This document shows, piece by piece, positions 1 through 7,274 of a DNA stretch of 64,000 nt. Every line of letters begins with the position of its first letter. Position 1 is the stretch's first letter. The translations under genes were made by a program, and so were the position numbers. Source of the stretch: Bacillus thuringiensis (lineage in GTDB: Bacteria > Bacillota > Bacilli > Bacillales > Bacillaceae_G); the NCBI RefSeq assembly GCF_001182785.1, contig NZ_CP012099.1, forward strand, positions 3,532,501-3,596,500. Direction: 5' to 3'. Below the pieces are notes generated by a model, which was not told the DNA's origin, ran no database searches, and saw only the letters and a program-made list of their open reading frames with translations.

Positions 1-68
1 TATCCATGCTTTTAACAGCAGGCGCTAGTTTAGTTATCGTTCCGCTTTTCTTGTCTTGGATACATTAA
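1..68 (+). CDS. C-terminal end of a membrane protein (partial)
   Basis: The last 21 codons of a forward gene enter from the left edge and end at a TAA at 66-68. The visible residues finish SLVIVPLFLSWIH, a hydrophobic stretch that would fit a final transmembrane helix. The stop codon lies at the foot of the hairpin shared with the converging NUDIX gene. Too little is present to name a family. Confidence 0.5.
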   Translation, partial: SMLLTAGASLVIVPLFLSWIH

Positions 69-98
69 AGAAGCAAGTATTTACATACTTGCTTCTTT
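67..98. terminator. Bidirectional terminator between converging genes
   Basis: A perfect 14-bp stem (AAAGAAGCAAGTAT with its complement) closes on a TTAC loop and ends in a T run on both strands. It covers the stop codons of the leftmost gene and of the NUDIX gene, so it can stop transcription from either side. Confidence 0.85.
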
Positions 99-494
99 AT
101 TTATATATTGGCACAGCAATTCATAATCCTCTGGAAAAGCTAAACACAATTGTTCAACTTCATATATCCCTTTCCAAGCAATTTCATGTATTAACTCATC
201 AGGATCTTGGATTTTCATATTACCGCCTATTTGTTTAACAAAATAATAATGGACATACACTGGAATTCCGTATGTAATACCCTCTTTTTCATATATTTTA
301 TTTACAACTTCCACATTGTAACCTGTTTCTTCCCAAACTTCCCTGATACAACATTCTTCTAGTGTCTCTCCCTTTTCAAGTCCTCCACTTGGGACAGACC
401 ACCTTTTTTCTTCTCCCTCTTTGCCCTGCAATACCATTAAAACTTCATTTTTTTCATTTACACATACCGCTGCACTACCTATCCATCTCTCCAT
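81..494 (-). CDS. NUDIX hydrolase
   Basis: A 137-residue NUDIX-family protein, a cytosolic enzyme that splits a nucleoside diphosphate linked to another group. The full Nudix box is present: G, five residues, E, seven residues, then REVWEETGY, where the paired glutamates bind the metal. The substrate cannot be read from the sequence. The reading frame is open about 25 codons further upstream, but AGGGGAGGG sits the right distance before the ATG at 494 (MERWIG), so that start is preferred. It stands alone and ends in the shared hairpin. Confidence 0.85.
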   Translation of the reverse strand: MERWIGSAAVCVNEKNEVLMVLQGKEGEEKRWSVPSGGLEKGETLEECCIREVWEETGYNVEVVNKIYEKEGITYGIPVYVHYYFVKQIGGNMKIQDPDELIHEIAWKGIYEVEQLCLAFPEDYELLCQYINKEASM

Positions 495-636
495 AAACAT
501 CCCTCCCCTACTAAAATTCGCCTTCTTTATTATTTTCCCCTTGAAAAAAAGAGGAAAATAATAAAACAATGACGAAAAGTTACATCAACTTCATAGACAA
601 TCCCTTCTTAGAAATTAAAACTGGAAGGATGAAAAT

Positions 637-837
637 ATGATTTCTAATTATGTTGTGGAATGTGTCTTTTGTGAAGAAAATCGAAAACCTCGCCAAGCTA
701 TTGTCACAGTTCCCGCCACTACTCAGCTACTAGCCCTTGAAAAAGTGCGCGCGGAATGCAAACGTCGCTTCGGAAAAACTGTATTATTGCAAACAGAAGT
801 TAAAGAAGAAATAATTTTCAAACAAAAAGAAAGCTGA
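637..837 (+). CDS. Small conserved-looking protein, unknown function
   Basis: A 66-residue protein beginning MISNYVVECVFCEENRKP. A GGAAGG motif lies about ten bases before the ATG and a strong terminator overlaps the stop. It is basic and soluble, with a single CxxC-like pair (C9 and C12) near the N-terminus and a helical middle (LLALEKVRAECKRRF). I do not recognise the family. The clean ribosome binding site and terminator argue that it is a real monocistronic gene rather than a chance frame. Confidence 0.7.
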   Translation: MISNYVVECVFCEENRKPRQAIVTVPATTQLLALEKVRAECKRRFGKTVLLQTEVKEEIIFKQKES

Positions 838-857
838 CCATAAATTGGTCAGCTTTC
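830..857 (+). terminator. Terminator of the 66-residue protein gene
   Basis: AAAGCTGACC, a seven-base loop and GGTCAGCTTT form a 10-bp stem. The stop codon TGA lies inside the left arm. Confidence 0.8.
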
Positions 858-1154
858 ATATCCGATCATATTTTCACATGAAGATTAGGGGCATCCTCTT
901 TAAGGATCGGGATTTTCCCATTATGTACGTTCCATAATGGTCATCGAACAATATATTTCTATGCAATTAACTATTGAATAGAATAGGGCAAAACTTGTTC
1001 GCATTTTTAGAAAAGGGATAGGGATATAATTCAAGTAGTACTTCGAATACTCGAACTTTACACTCATAATATTAAAACAAATCCTTTTATATGGGAAATA
1101 TGAATTACCTATATAATTCATTCGTAAAATATATTAATAGTTTGCTATATTAAT
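858..1154. other. Intergenic stretch with no supported gene
   Basis: About 300 bases of AT-rich sequence between a terminator and a bcr1 remnant. The only frame, on the minus strand, lacks a ribosome binding site and has an unnatural composition. No tRNA, riboswitch fold or clear promoter was seen. Confidence 0.4.
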
Positions 1155-1208
1155 TTTATCCCGCTATTTGTAGGCAGTAACCCCCTACTGATTATAATTT
1201 CACTTTAT
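1155..1208 (-). repeat. 54-bp deletion derivative of a bcr1 repeat
   Basis: Both outer ends of the bcr1 element are kept (TTTATCCCGCTATTTG at one end, ATTTCACTTTAT at the other) but the middle, about 100 bp, is missing. The TTTAT repeats still flank it. The right end supplies the TAA stop codon of the adjacent exporter gene. Confidence 0.75.
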
Positions 1209-1960
1209 TCCATCAATAGCATACATCCAGCTAAAACCGGTGTCATAATCATCGAAAACCTCAAAAGCGTTCGCGGTGCATAATTTGTAAACTTCGCGCC
1301 AATGTATGCCCCTAACATGGTCCCAATCAATACTTGCAATAACAATATATAATCTAAATATCCTTCCGAACTATATCCTAGCCCGCCTCCAATTGCAATC
1401 GGTAATATAACAAGCATTGTTGTCCCTACAGATTGCTGAATCGTAAGTCCCAATAGAACCATTAATCCAAGTTGAATAAACGGTGCAGAACCAATCCCAA
1501 ATGAACCAGCCATCATTCCAGTAACTAATCCAAGGCATACACATTTCAACAAGTAGTTCGCGGAAAACTCTTTATGTTTATATGAAGACGACTGTTCTTT
1601 GTTTTTGAACATAATTAATTTAATAAACATAAAAATTGCCGATAAAAATAACATCCCAGCTGTAAACCAATGAAGAAGATGTGCTGGTATAAGTGAACCA
1701 AATTTAGAACCAATATAAGAGCCAATTGCGCCAAATCCCCCAACAATCCCGCCTATAATAAGTGCAACATTGCCTTCACGGTAATGACTTACAACACCTG
1801 ATAATGTCGTAAATGCCATTGCAGTTAAAGATGTTGCAAGAGCAACATGAATAGGAATTTGGAATACTAAAGTGAGTATCGCGATAATAAACCCAGCTCC
1901 TCCAGCTCCAACAAATCCTAATAAAATACCCATTACTAACATTGTTATAATAATTGCCAC
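1205..1960 (-). CDS. TauE/SafE (TSUP) family sulfite/anion exporter
   Basis: A polytopic membrane protein of about 251 residues with the two-repeat layout of the TSUP family. An N-terminal half begins with a glycine-rich helix (GILLGFVGAGGAGFI), and a second half repeats the pattern (GLVTGMMAGSFGIGSAPFIQ). Members export sulfite, sulfonates or related small anions; the substrate here is unknown. The frame opens at a GTG at 1981, but GGAGGG lies just before the second GTG at 1960 (VAIIITM), which is the likelier start. The stop codon falls within the end of a bcr1 remnant, so this insertion may have trimmed or replaced the original 3' end. Confidence 0.8.
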   Translation of the reverse strand: MAIIITMLVMGILLGFVGAGGAGFIIAILTLVFQIPIHVALATSLTAMAFTTLSGVVSHYREGNVALIIGGIVGGFGAIGSYIGSKFGSLIPAHLLHWFTAGMLFLSAIFMFIKLIMFKNKEQSSSYKHKEFSANYLLKCVCLGLVTGMMAGSFGIGSAPFIQLGLMVLLGLTIQQSVGTTMLVILPIAIGGGLGYSSEGYLDYILLLQVLIGTMLGAYIGAKFTNYAPRTLLRFSMIMTPVLAGCMLLME

Positions 1961-2013
1961 AGACTTTCCCTCCAGTAACACAATTATCCATCATATTTAT
2001 CCTTACATACAAA

Positions 2014-2042
2014 TAAAAAGCATCCTAGACGGATGCTTTTTA
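2014..2042 (-). terminator. Terminator of the BC1881-type gene
   Basis: AAAAGCATCC and GGATGCTTTT pair over a five-base loop, followed on the minus strand by a T-rich tail. It lies 17 bases after the stop of the 48-residue protein. Confidence 0.8.
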
Positions 2043-2058
2043 TTTCAATGATATGTAC

Positions 2059-2205
2059 TTAATCTTGATTAATCAAAATAACCGCTGGACCAGCGACCAC
2101 TACTCCAGCTACTTCTATCTTTTCAAATTCCTTTACTGTAATAGATATAACTCCTTCTCTTTCCATCAATTCTTTACTCAGGACATCAGTCGGGATTGCT
2201 TTCAC
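2059..2205 (-). CDS. BC1881-type small protein
   Basis: A 48-residue protein, MKAIPTDVLSKELMEREGV and so on, ending GPAVILINQD. It starts at GTG with a near-perfect AAAGGAGGT ribosome binding site and is followed by a good terminator. The opening and the GPA...INQD ending resemble the short BC1881 family found in cereus-group genomes and their phages; this is from memory and not searched. No function is known. It is too short for a usual length cut-off and easily missed. A degenerate bcr1 copy lies directly upstream and may have altered its promoter. Confidence 0.7.
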   Translation of the reverse strand: MKAIPTDVLSKELMEREGVISITVKEFEKIEVAGVVVAGPAVILINQD

Positions 2206-2236
2206 CGTCTTACCTCCTTTTCATTTATACAATATG

Positions 2237-2317
2237 ATAAAGTGAAATTTTAATCAGTGGGGTTTTTGCCCACCCTTATTGATTATTAACCCTCATCAAT
2301 CGGGTTAATAATCACCC
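2237..2317 (+). repeat. Degenerate partial bcr1-like repeat
   Basis: It begins ATAAAGTGAAATTTTAATCA like the full bcr1 copy at 4138, continues with a variant of the central CCCCACTGATTATT and AATCGGG segments, then loses similarity without a second ATAAA. Confidence 0.6.
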
Positions 2318-2402
2318 AATGCATCTATATATATGCATCACCTCCGCTTTCATTCCTTATTCCACTCAAAAACCTTCTCTCCCTTCCGTGACATATTGAA
2401 AA

Positions 2403-2431
2403 ATAAAAAAGAAGCTATAACATATAGCTTC
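2403..2431 (-). terminator. Terminator of the 182-residue membrane protein gene
   Basis: GAAGCTATA and TATAGCTTC form a 9-bp stem over a three-base loop, followed on the minus strand by TTTTTTATTTTT. Confidence 0.8.
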
Positions 2432-2444
2432 CCTCTACGTTTCT

Positions 2445-2993
2445 TTAATCTTTATGCACCGTATATTCCATGACTTTACCATCTCTATCAAATTGTAAAA
2501 CAAGCTGTTCGCTATCTATTGGAATAAAGCCACGTTCAGTCCCAAGATAATACAAAGTGGTAACTCCTTCTTCTCCACTTCTCGTTTCCGTTGGAGCTCC
2601 TAACAATTGGATAATTTCTTCATTTGATTTCCCTATTAATTTATATTTTTGTAATAGATCATCTACCATATGTACCCGCTTATCTGCATGATTTAACCAT
2701 CTATTTTGATTAAACTTTGATGTATATTCATTTACACTTAGTTGTACAGTGCACACTATTAATGGTATGAGTGCTACTATTAAAACCCCCAACATTTGCT
2801 TCTTTTCTTCATTACGATTTTTAGAAACATATAAAATAGCCCTTTGAACCATGACTAATAAAACAAATGGTATGAATACTACAAAAATGCTCCTTACACT
2901 TAAGGGCATATGGATCATATCGATGACGAATATAAATAGAATGTACATTACTATATACAAACAAAAATAGACATACAAAATGCCACGTAACAT
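2445..2993 (-). CDS. Membrane protein with a C-terminal BamE-like domain
   Basis: A 182-residue protein with three to four hydrophobic helices in residues 1-90 and a soluble C-terminal part. The end reads LLQKYKLIGKSNEEIIQLLGAPTE followed by a YYLG strand. That pattern (helix, 'LLGxPT', then beta strands) is typical of BamE/SmpA-like small lipoprotein domains in Gram-positive proteins. The function is unknown. It lies 23 bases downstream of the NERD-domain gene on the same strand and is probably co-transcribed with it, pointing to an envelope role for both. Confidence 0.65.
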   Translation of the reverse strand: MLRGILYVYFCLYIVMYILFIFVIDMIHMPLSVRSIFVVFIPFVLLVMVQRAILYVSKNRNEEKKQMLGVLIVALIPLIVCTVQLSVNEYTSKFNQNRWLNHADKRVHMVDDLLQKYKLIGKSNEEIIQLLGAPTETRSGEEGVTTLYYLGTERGFIPIDSEQLVLQFDRDGKVMEYTVHKD

Positions 2994-3016
2994 AGCGCTC
3001 AGAAAGATCTCCCCTT

Positions 3017-4036
3017 TTAACTCACTATATAATTCATCCTGCTAATCATTTCTCGAATCTGTTCTAATTCTTGCACTGTATATACTATTTTCCCTGCTAA
3101 GATTTCATTTCTGAAGAACGTTACAATTTGCTCCCGATCTTTTAATCTAGGTGTTTCCTCACTTGAAAGATCTATTATTTCTTTTCCATTTTCATTATAA
3201 AAATATACAACTGGTTTTACCTTTTCTTTTATACTATTAGCCTGCATTTCTTTCAAACAATTGTATAAAATTTGAGATAGTTTCTTCGCCTTATATACTG
3301 GGTTCCCTTCATTTTTCACTTGTATAGTTGACGAATCTTTACCTACTATATATTCAAATGTCTCTTCTTTTTCAACTTCTTGTTGATACTTACCCATTTC
3401 ATCAATCATAAATGAATATATACCAGCATTTTCTTTCGTTAAACCATGAATTAATTTCTCTTCCCATTCTTTCGTCTCAAGTAGATAAATACCAGTTTTG
3501 CACAAGATGAGATGATGGATTCGATTATCGTTTATTTCACTATTATTTTTAATAAAAACATTCGGCATGATTTCAATTTCAGCATCTAATATGATACCTT
3601 GCTCTATGAATCCTCGCTTCATATAATGTAATGTTTCGTACGTATTCATTTCAGCGCCGTTTTTAGTATATTCTCGTAATTTTGCAATTAATTTTTGAAA
3701 CATATGTATTTCGTTATTATGTTTATTTTGTATTTCACTACGTTCTTTACTATGTTGTATAGCTAATTGATTTTTCATCATACGCATATTTTCAATTTCT
3801 CTATTTGCACTTACTTGTAAATCATTGTATTTTTTCTGTTCCATATTTTTTAAATTATTTTGTTGTTCTTTATGCTCTATCACCGTAGCTGCAATTTCAT
3901 TTTCATACGTTTCAATTGCTTGTTTCTTTTCAAATTCTACTTGCTGACTCTCTGATTCTAACTGTTTATTTTTATAAAACAGCACAAATACTACAGCTAA
4001 TAATATTAAAACCGCACCTATTAGCACATAATTCAT
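3017..4036 (-). CDS. Membrane-anchored coiled-coil protein with NERD domain
   Basis: A 339-residue protein. Residues 3-21 are one transmembrane helix, residues 25-120 are a charged coiled coil rich in E, K, Q and N, and residues 130-235 match a nuclease-related (NERD) domain: NRIHHLILCKTGIYLLETKEW is the typical core with its conserved glutamate and lysine. NERD domains are thought to be nuclease-like and often sit on DNA-processing or stress proteins. The N-terminal anchor would place this one at the inner face of the membrane. It leads a two-gene unit with the BamE-like membrane protein. Confidence 0.75.
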   Translation of the reverse strand: MNYVLIGAVLILLAVVFVLFYKNKQLESESQQVEFEKKQAIETYENEIAATVIEHKEQQNNLKNMEQKKYNDLQVSANREIENMRMMKNQLAIQHSKERSEIQNKHNNEIHMFQKLIAKLREYTKNGAEMNTYETLHYMKRGFIEQGIILDAEIEIMPNVFIKNNSEINDNRIHHLILCKTGIYLLETKEWEEKLIHGLTKENAGIYSFMIDEMGKYQQEVEKEETFEYIVGKDSSTIQVKNEGNPVYKAKKLSQILYNCLKEMQANSIKEKVKPVVYFYNENGKEIIDLSSEETPRLKDREQIVTFFRNEILAGKIVYTVQELEQIREMISRMNYIVS

Positions 4037-4137
4037 ATTTTTACCCCTTTATTTCATTTTCTATTATTTTTTATAAATATATCTACTATAGTATACTATG
4101 GTTTCGATATAGACTTTGTAAAAGTTGTACATTTTTA

Positions 4138-4294
4138 ATAAAGTGAAACTTTAATCAGTGGGGGTTTTGTTCATTCCCCACTGATTATTAGTTGAACCAA
4201 TCGGGCGTTTACTGGCAATTGATCCCCCACCTAACTTCTTTGCTTCCGCTGAATTTTGAGGTGGGGGTCTTACCGCCAGTTAATGCGGGATAAA
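4138..4294 (+). repeat. Full-length bcr1 repeat element
   Basis: A 157-bp element bounded by ATAAA at both ends. Internal inverted segments (AATCAGTGGGGGTT with CCCCACTGATT, and CCCCCACCT with AGGTGGGGG) predict a strongly folded RNA or DNA. It matches the cereus-group bcr1 repeat, described as mobile and inserted at TTTAT sites; that statement is from published knowledge. A second copy of identical length lies at 29656, inverted. Confidence 0.9.
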
Positions 4295-4319
4295 AGGCAC
4301 CTCTGACGGGGCACCTTTT
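4292..4319 (-). terminator. Terminator of the GH25 lysozyme gene
   Basis: On the minus strand AAAAGGUGCC pairs with GGUGCCUUUU using two G-U wobbles, so the hairpin forms only in the lysozyme transcript. It abuts the bcr1 element and shares its ATAAA end. Confidence 0.6.
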
Positions 4320-4328
4320 ATTTTTACT

Positions 4329-5375
4329 CTATTGTACACCATACTGAATATAACTTGGATCGTAGTATATCCATTGATTTGTCCCTAAGCAAAGCCATCC
4401 ATCTTCCTTACTCCATACTCGATACGATTCACCATGATGTAACTGTCTTATAACATTTCCTTTTAATGATGGAGCGTCACGCAAATTTACATTATCACCA
4501 GTAATAGTCGCTACATAATGTTTATACTGAATATAACTCGGATCATTATATACCCACTGATTTGTCCCTAAACAAAGCCATCCATCTTGTTCTCCCCAAA
4601 CTTCATATGTTTCGCCACGATTCAATTGGCGAATTACACTAGACTGCAAAGATGGTCCACTTCTCAAATTCACATTATCTCCATTAATTATAGCAACCCC
4701 ATACACTGGAGTTGCATTATTAGGCGGAGAAACATTCCCTCCACCACTTGCTCCATTCCCTTGTAAAGCTTCTAGTGAAACTGCAGCTGATACATCACAA
4801 TTTCCTACACCTGAAATTTGTCCAGAATCTGTGTACTGCCATGCTGTCCACGCTGTCCATCCACCAGCATCAGCAGGCGGTGTACTCGAGTATTTAGCAA
4901 TCCAAAGTGGAATATCACTTAATCCGCTGATTCCGAACTCATTAATATACCAAACTCCTGTATATAACATTACATCTTTTCCAGTAGCCTGTTTCACATA
5001 ATTTATGAAGCTTCTTGCCCAATTCGATATAGCGCTACCAGTTAAATTACTATTACTCGGATCTGTTGGTGATTCTAAATCCAGAACTGGCATTAAGTCT
5101 GTCTGGTTACTTTGTAATATACTCACAAAATATTTTGCCTCTGAAATTGCATCATTTTGTTCTGGGCGTGCAAAATGGTATGCACCAATTAATATATTCG
5201 CACTTCGGGCTGCTTGTACATTTTTAGTAAAAGTAGGATCAATGTAATTTACACCTTCTGTCGCTTTTGCATACGCTGCTGGAATTCCAGATGCCTTCAC
5301 TGCATTCCAATCAATATTCCCTTCCCAATGAGACACATCAATAAACGTAACATTTGAACTCGATCTGTTTTGCAT
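4329..5375 (-). CDS. GH25 lysozyme with two SH3 cell-wall-binding repeats
   Basis: A 348-residue muramidase that cleaves the N-acetylmuramic acid to N-acetylglucosamine bond of peptidoglycan. Residues 10-205 are the GH25 catalytic barrel: the opening FIDVSHWEGNIDW and the MPVLDLES motif carry its acidic catalytic residues. Two bacterial SH3 repeats follow, each with GDNVNLR, GWLCLGTNQW and DPSYIQY. The start at 5375 (MQNRSSSN) has TAGGAG nine bases upstream. The frame is open 24 codons further but without a ribosome binding site. No signal peptide is visible, as in phage endolysins, so it may be a domesticated lysin or act on lysis. Confidence 0.9.
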   Translation of the reverse strand: MQNRSSSNVTFIDVSHWEGNIDWNAVKASGIPAAYAKATEGVNYIDPTFTKNVQAARSANILIGAYHFARPEQNDAISEAKYFVSILQSNQTDLMPVLDLESPTDPSNSNLTGSAISNWARSFINYVKQATGKDVMLYTGVWYINEFGISGLSDIPLWIAKYSSTPPADAGGWTAWTAWQYTDSGQISGVGNCDVSAAVSLEALQGNGASGGGNVSPPNNATPVYGVAIINGDNVNLRSGPSLQSSVIRQLNRGETYEVWGEQDGWLCLGTNQWVYNDPSYIQYKHYVATITGDNVNLRDAPSLKGNVIRQLHHGESYRVWSKEDGWLCLGTNQWIYYDPSYIQYGVQ

Positions 5376-5492
5376 ATAAAATCTCCTATCAATTTTTTTA
5401 CTTCGTATACATACAATATGTACAAGTTTCATAAGAGGACACGACATTTATGCTATAGAAACAAAGAGTAAATATATTTTGTATACAAAATA

Positions 5493-5521
5493 AAAAAGAC
5501 CTTGTATTTACAAGGCCTTTT
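5493..5521 (-). terminator. Terminator at the end of the ABC exporter operon
   Basis: AAAGACCTTGTA pairs with TACAAGGCCTTT (one G-U on the minus strand), followed by TTTTTT in the leftward direction. It overlaps the last codons of the exporter gene. Confidence 0.75.
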
Positions 5522-7274
5522 GCAAACTCCCTTTATTTTGTAACAAGTACATATTATAATACAAACCTTGCTCACTTAGTAATTCTTGATGTGTTCCTCT
5601 TTCTACTATCTCTCCATCATGCATCACAAAAATTTGATCTGCATCTTGAATTGTAGATAACCTATGCGCAATGGCTATCGTCGTTCTACCTTTTCGCATT
5701 TGTTGCAACGCTGTTTGAATAGCCTCTTCTGTTTCTGTATCGATATTAGCTGTTGCTTCATCTAATACTAATACTTTCGGATTGGTTGCTATCGTTCTAG
5801 CAAAAGCAATTAATTGTCGTTGACCGCTTGAAAATGCTGCACCTCTTTCTACTACTTCTGTTTCATACTGCTCTGGTAACTTTTCAATAAACGTATTCGC
5901 TTGCACAAATCGAGCAGCTTCTTTTACTTCTTCATCCGTAATTTCTTCATTATACATACGAATATTTTGCTTTACATTTCCAGCAAATAAAAATGCATCT
6001 TGCAATACGAGTCCTATTTTCTTTCTAATTTCTCGTTCTTCAAATTTTTCTAAATCTACACCGTCTATTACAATATTTCCTGACTTAATATTATAAAATC
6101 GCATTAACAAATTCATAATCGTACTTTTTCCGCTACCAGTATGCCCAACAAAAGCAACCGTTTGCCCTTGTTTCACGTGAAATGATACATTTTTTAAAAC
6201 GTCACGCTTTCCATCATACGAAAAAGTAACATTTTTAAATTCAATATCTCCATCCACAACTTGAGGATTCTCATTGCCTTTTTGAACCGGTGCTAAATCT
6301 TTCTCGTCCATTAAATGAAATACACGTGATGACGAAACAAGTGCCTGTTGGAAAAAGGACAATTTCATCATCATCTCATTTACAGGTTGGAAGAAACGAT
6401 GTATATAGTTAACAAAAGCATATAAAACTCCTACTTCAACAGGGCTCTTTAAGGCATCAATCCCAAATAAACCTAGTACTAACGCAATAGCTACAATATG
6501 TACTAAATCCGTAGCTGGTCGTAAAAGTAATGCGTCTAACTTCAAAGTACGTCGTCCTGCACTATAATGTTTATTATTCACTTCTTCAAACTCTTTTCTC
6601 ATACGTTTTTCTTGTCTGAACACTTGAACAATATTCATTCCTTGTATGGACTCGTTCAATTTTGCATTTAACACGCTTAGTTGATTACGTACTTCTAAAT
6701 AAAAAGCTGCACTTTTCCGGCGATATAATACCATAATCGCAAACATTATCGGAATTAATACGAGAGAAAATAGCGCTAATTTTACATCTAATAAAAACAT
6801 CGCTATTAAAATACCTACTAAAAAGACTACATTTTTCACAAATGTTGATAATACACTGACATAAAAATCTTTAATCGCTTCCGTATCATTCGTTATACGA
6901 GATACGAGCGTACCAATTGGCGTACGATCAAAGAAACTTAATGACAGCTTTTGAACATGTTCATATACTTCAACTCGCATATCTTGAACAATCTTAAAAG
7001 CAATGTTCTGAAAGTACAATAGATTTAAATACGTAAATAATACTTTTAATAAATGAGCAACTATGTAAATTACAAATAAAGTAACGAGTGCTGATTGTTC
7101 AAAATCCCGCGGTACTAGGTGTTCATCAAGGAATTGTTTAATTAAAAAAGGCCCCATCATTTCCGTTACTGTCGCACCAACTAAAAAGATAAATGCTAAA
7201 GATAGCAACCCTTTATATGGCTTCATATAAGAAAGCAATCTACTTAAATCACTTCGCTTCTTCTCTACCATCAT
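5508..7274 (-). CDS. ABC exporter half-transporter, catalytic partner
   Basis: A 588-residue half-transporter: six transmembrane helices in residues 1-320, then a nucleotide-binding domain. Walker A is GHTGSGKST and Walker B ends VLDEATANID with the catalytic glutamate intact. The signature motif is changed to FSSGQRQ instead of LSGGQ. It overlaps the upstream half-transporter gene by four bases, so the two are translated together and should form a heterodimer. The layout fits multidrug exporters of the BmrCD or YfiBC kind; the exact orthologue cannot be fixed by eye. Its substrate is unknown. Confidence 0.88.
   Translation of the reverse strand: MMVEKKRSDLSRLLSYMKPYKGLLSLAFIFLVGATVTEMMGPFLIKQFLDEHLVPRDFEQSALVTLFVIYIVAHLLKVLFTYLNLLYFQNIAFKIVQDMRVEVYEHVQKLSLSFFDRTPIGTLVSRITNDTEAIKDFYVSVLSTFVKNVVFLVGILIAMFLLDVKLALFSLVLIPIMFAIMVLYRRKSAAFYLEVRNQLSVLNAKLNESIQGMNIVQVFRQEKRMRKEFEEVNNKHYSAGRRTLKLDALLLRPATDLVHIVAIALVLGLFGIDALKSPVEVGVLYAFVNYIHRFFQPVNEMMMKLSFFQQALVSSSRVFHLMDEKDLAPVQKGNENPQVVDGDIEFKNVTFSYDGKRDVLKNVSFHVKQGQTVAFVGHTGSGKSTIMNLLMRFYNIKSGNIVIDGVDLEKFEEREIRKKIGLVLQDAFLFAGNVKQNIRMYNEEITDEEVKEAARFVQANTFIEKLPEQYETEVVERGAAFSSGQRQLIAFARTIATNPKVLVLDEATANIDTETEEAIQTALQQMRKGRTTIAIAHRLSTIQDADQIFVMHDGEIVERGTHQELLSEQGLYYNMYLLQNKGSLQKAL

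Noticed and set aside
921..1121. 66-codon minus-strand frame
   Set aside because: No ribosome binding site, odd composition, and it lies in an intergenic stretch without a terminator.
2053..2253. 66-codon plus-strand frame
   Set aside because: It is antisense to the small BC1881-type gene, which has a strong ribosome binding site and terminator.
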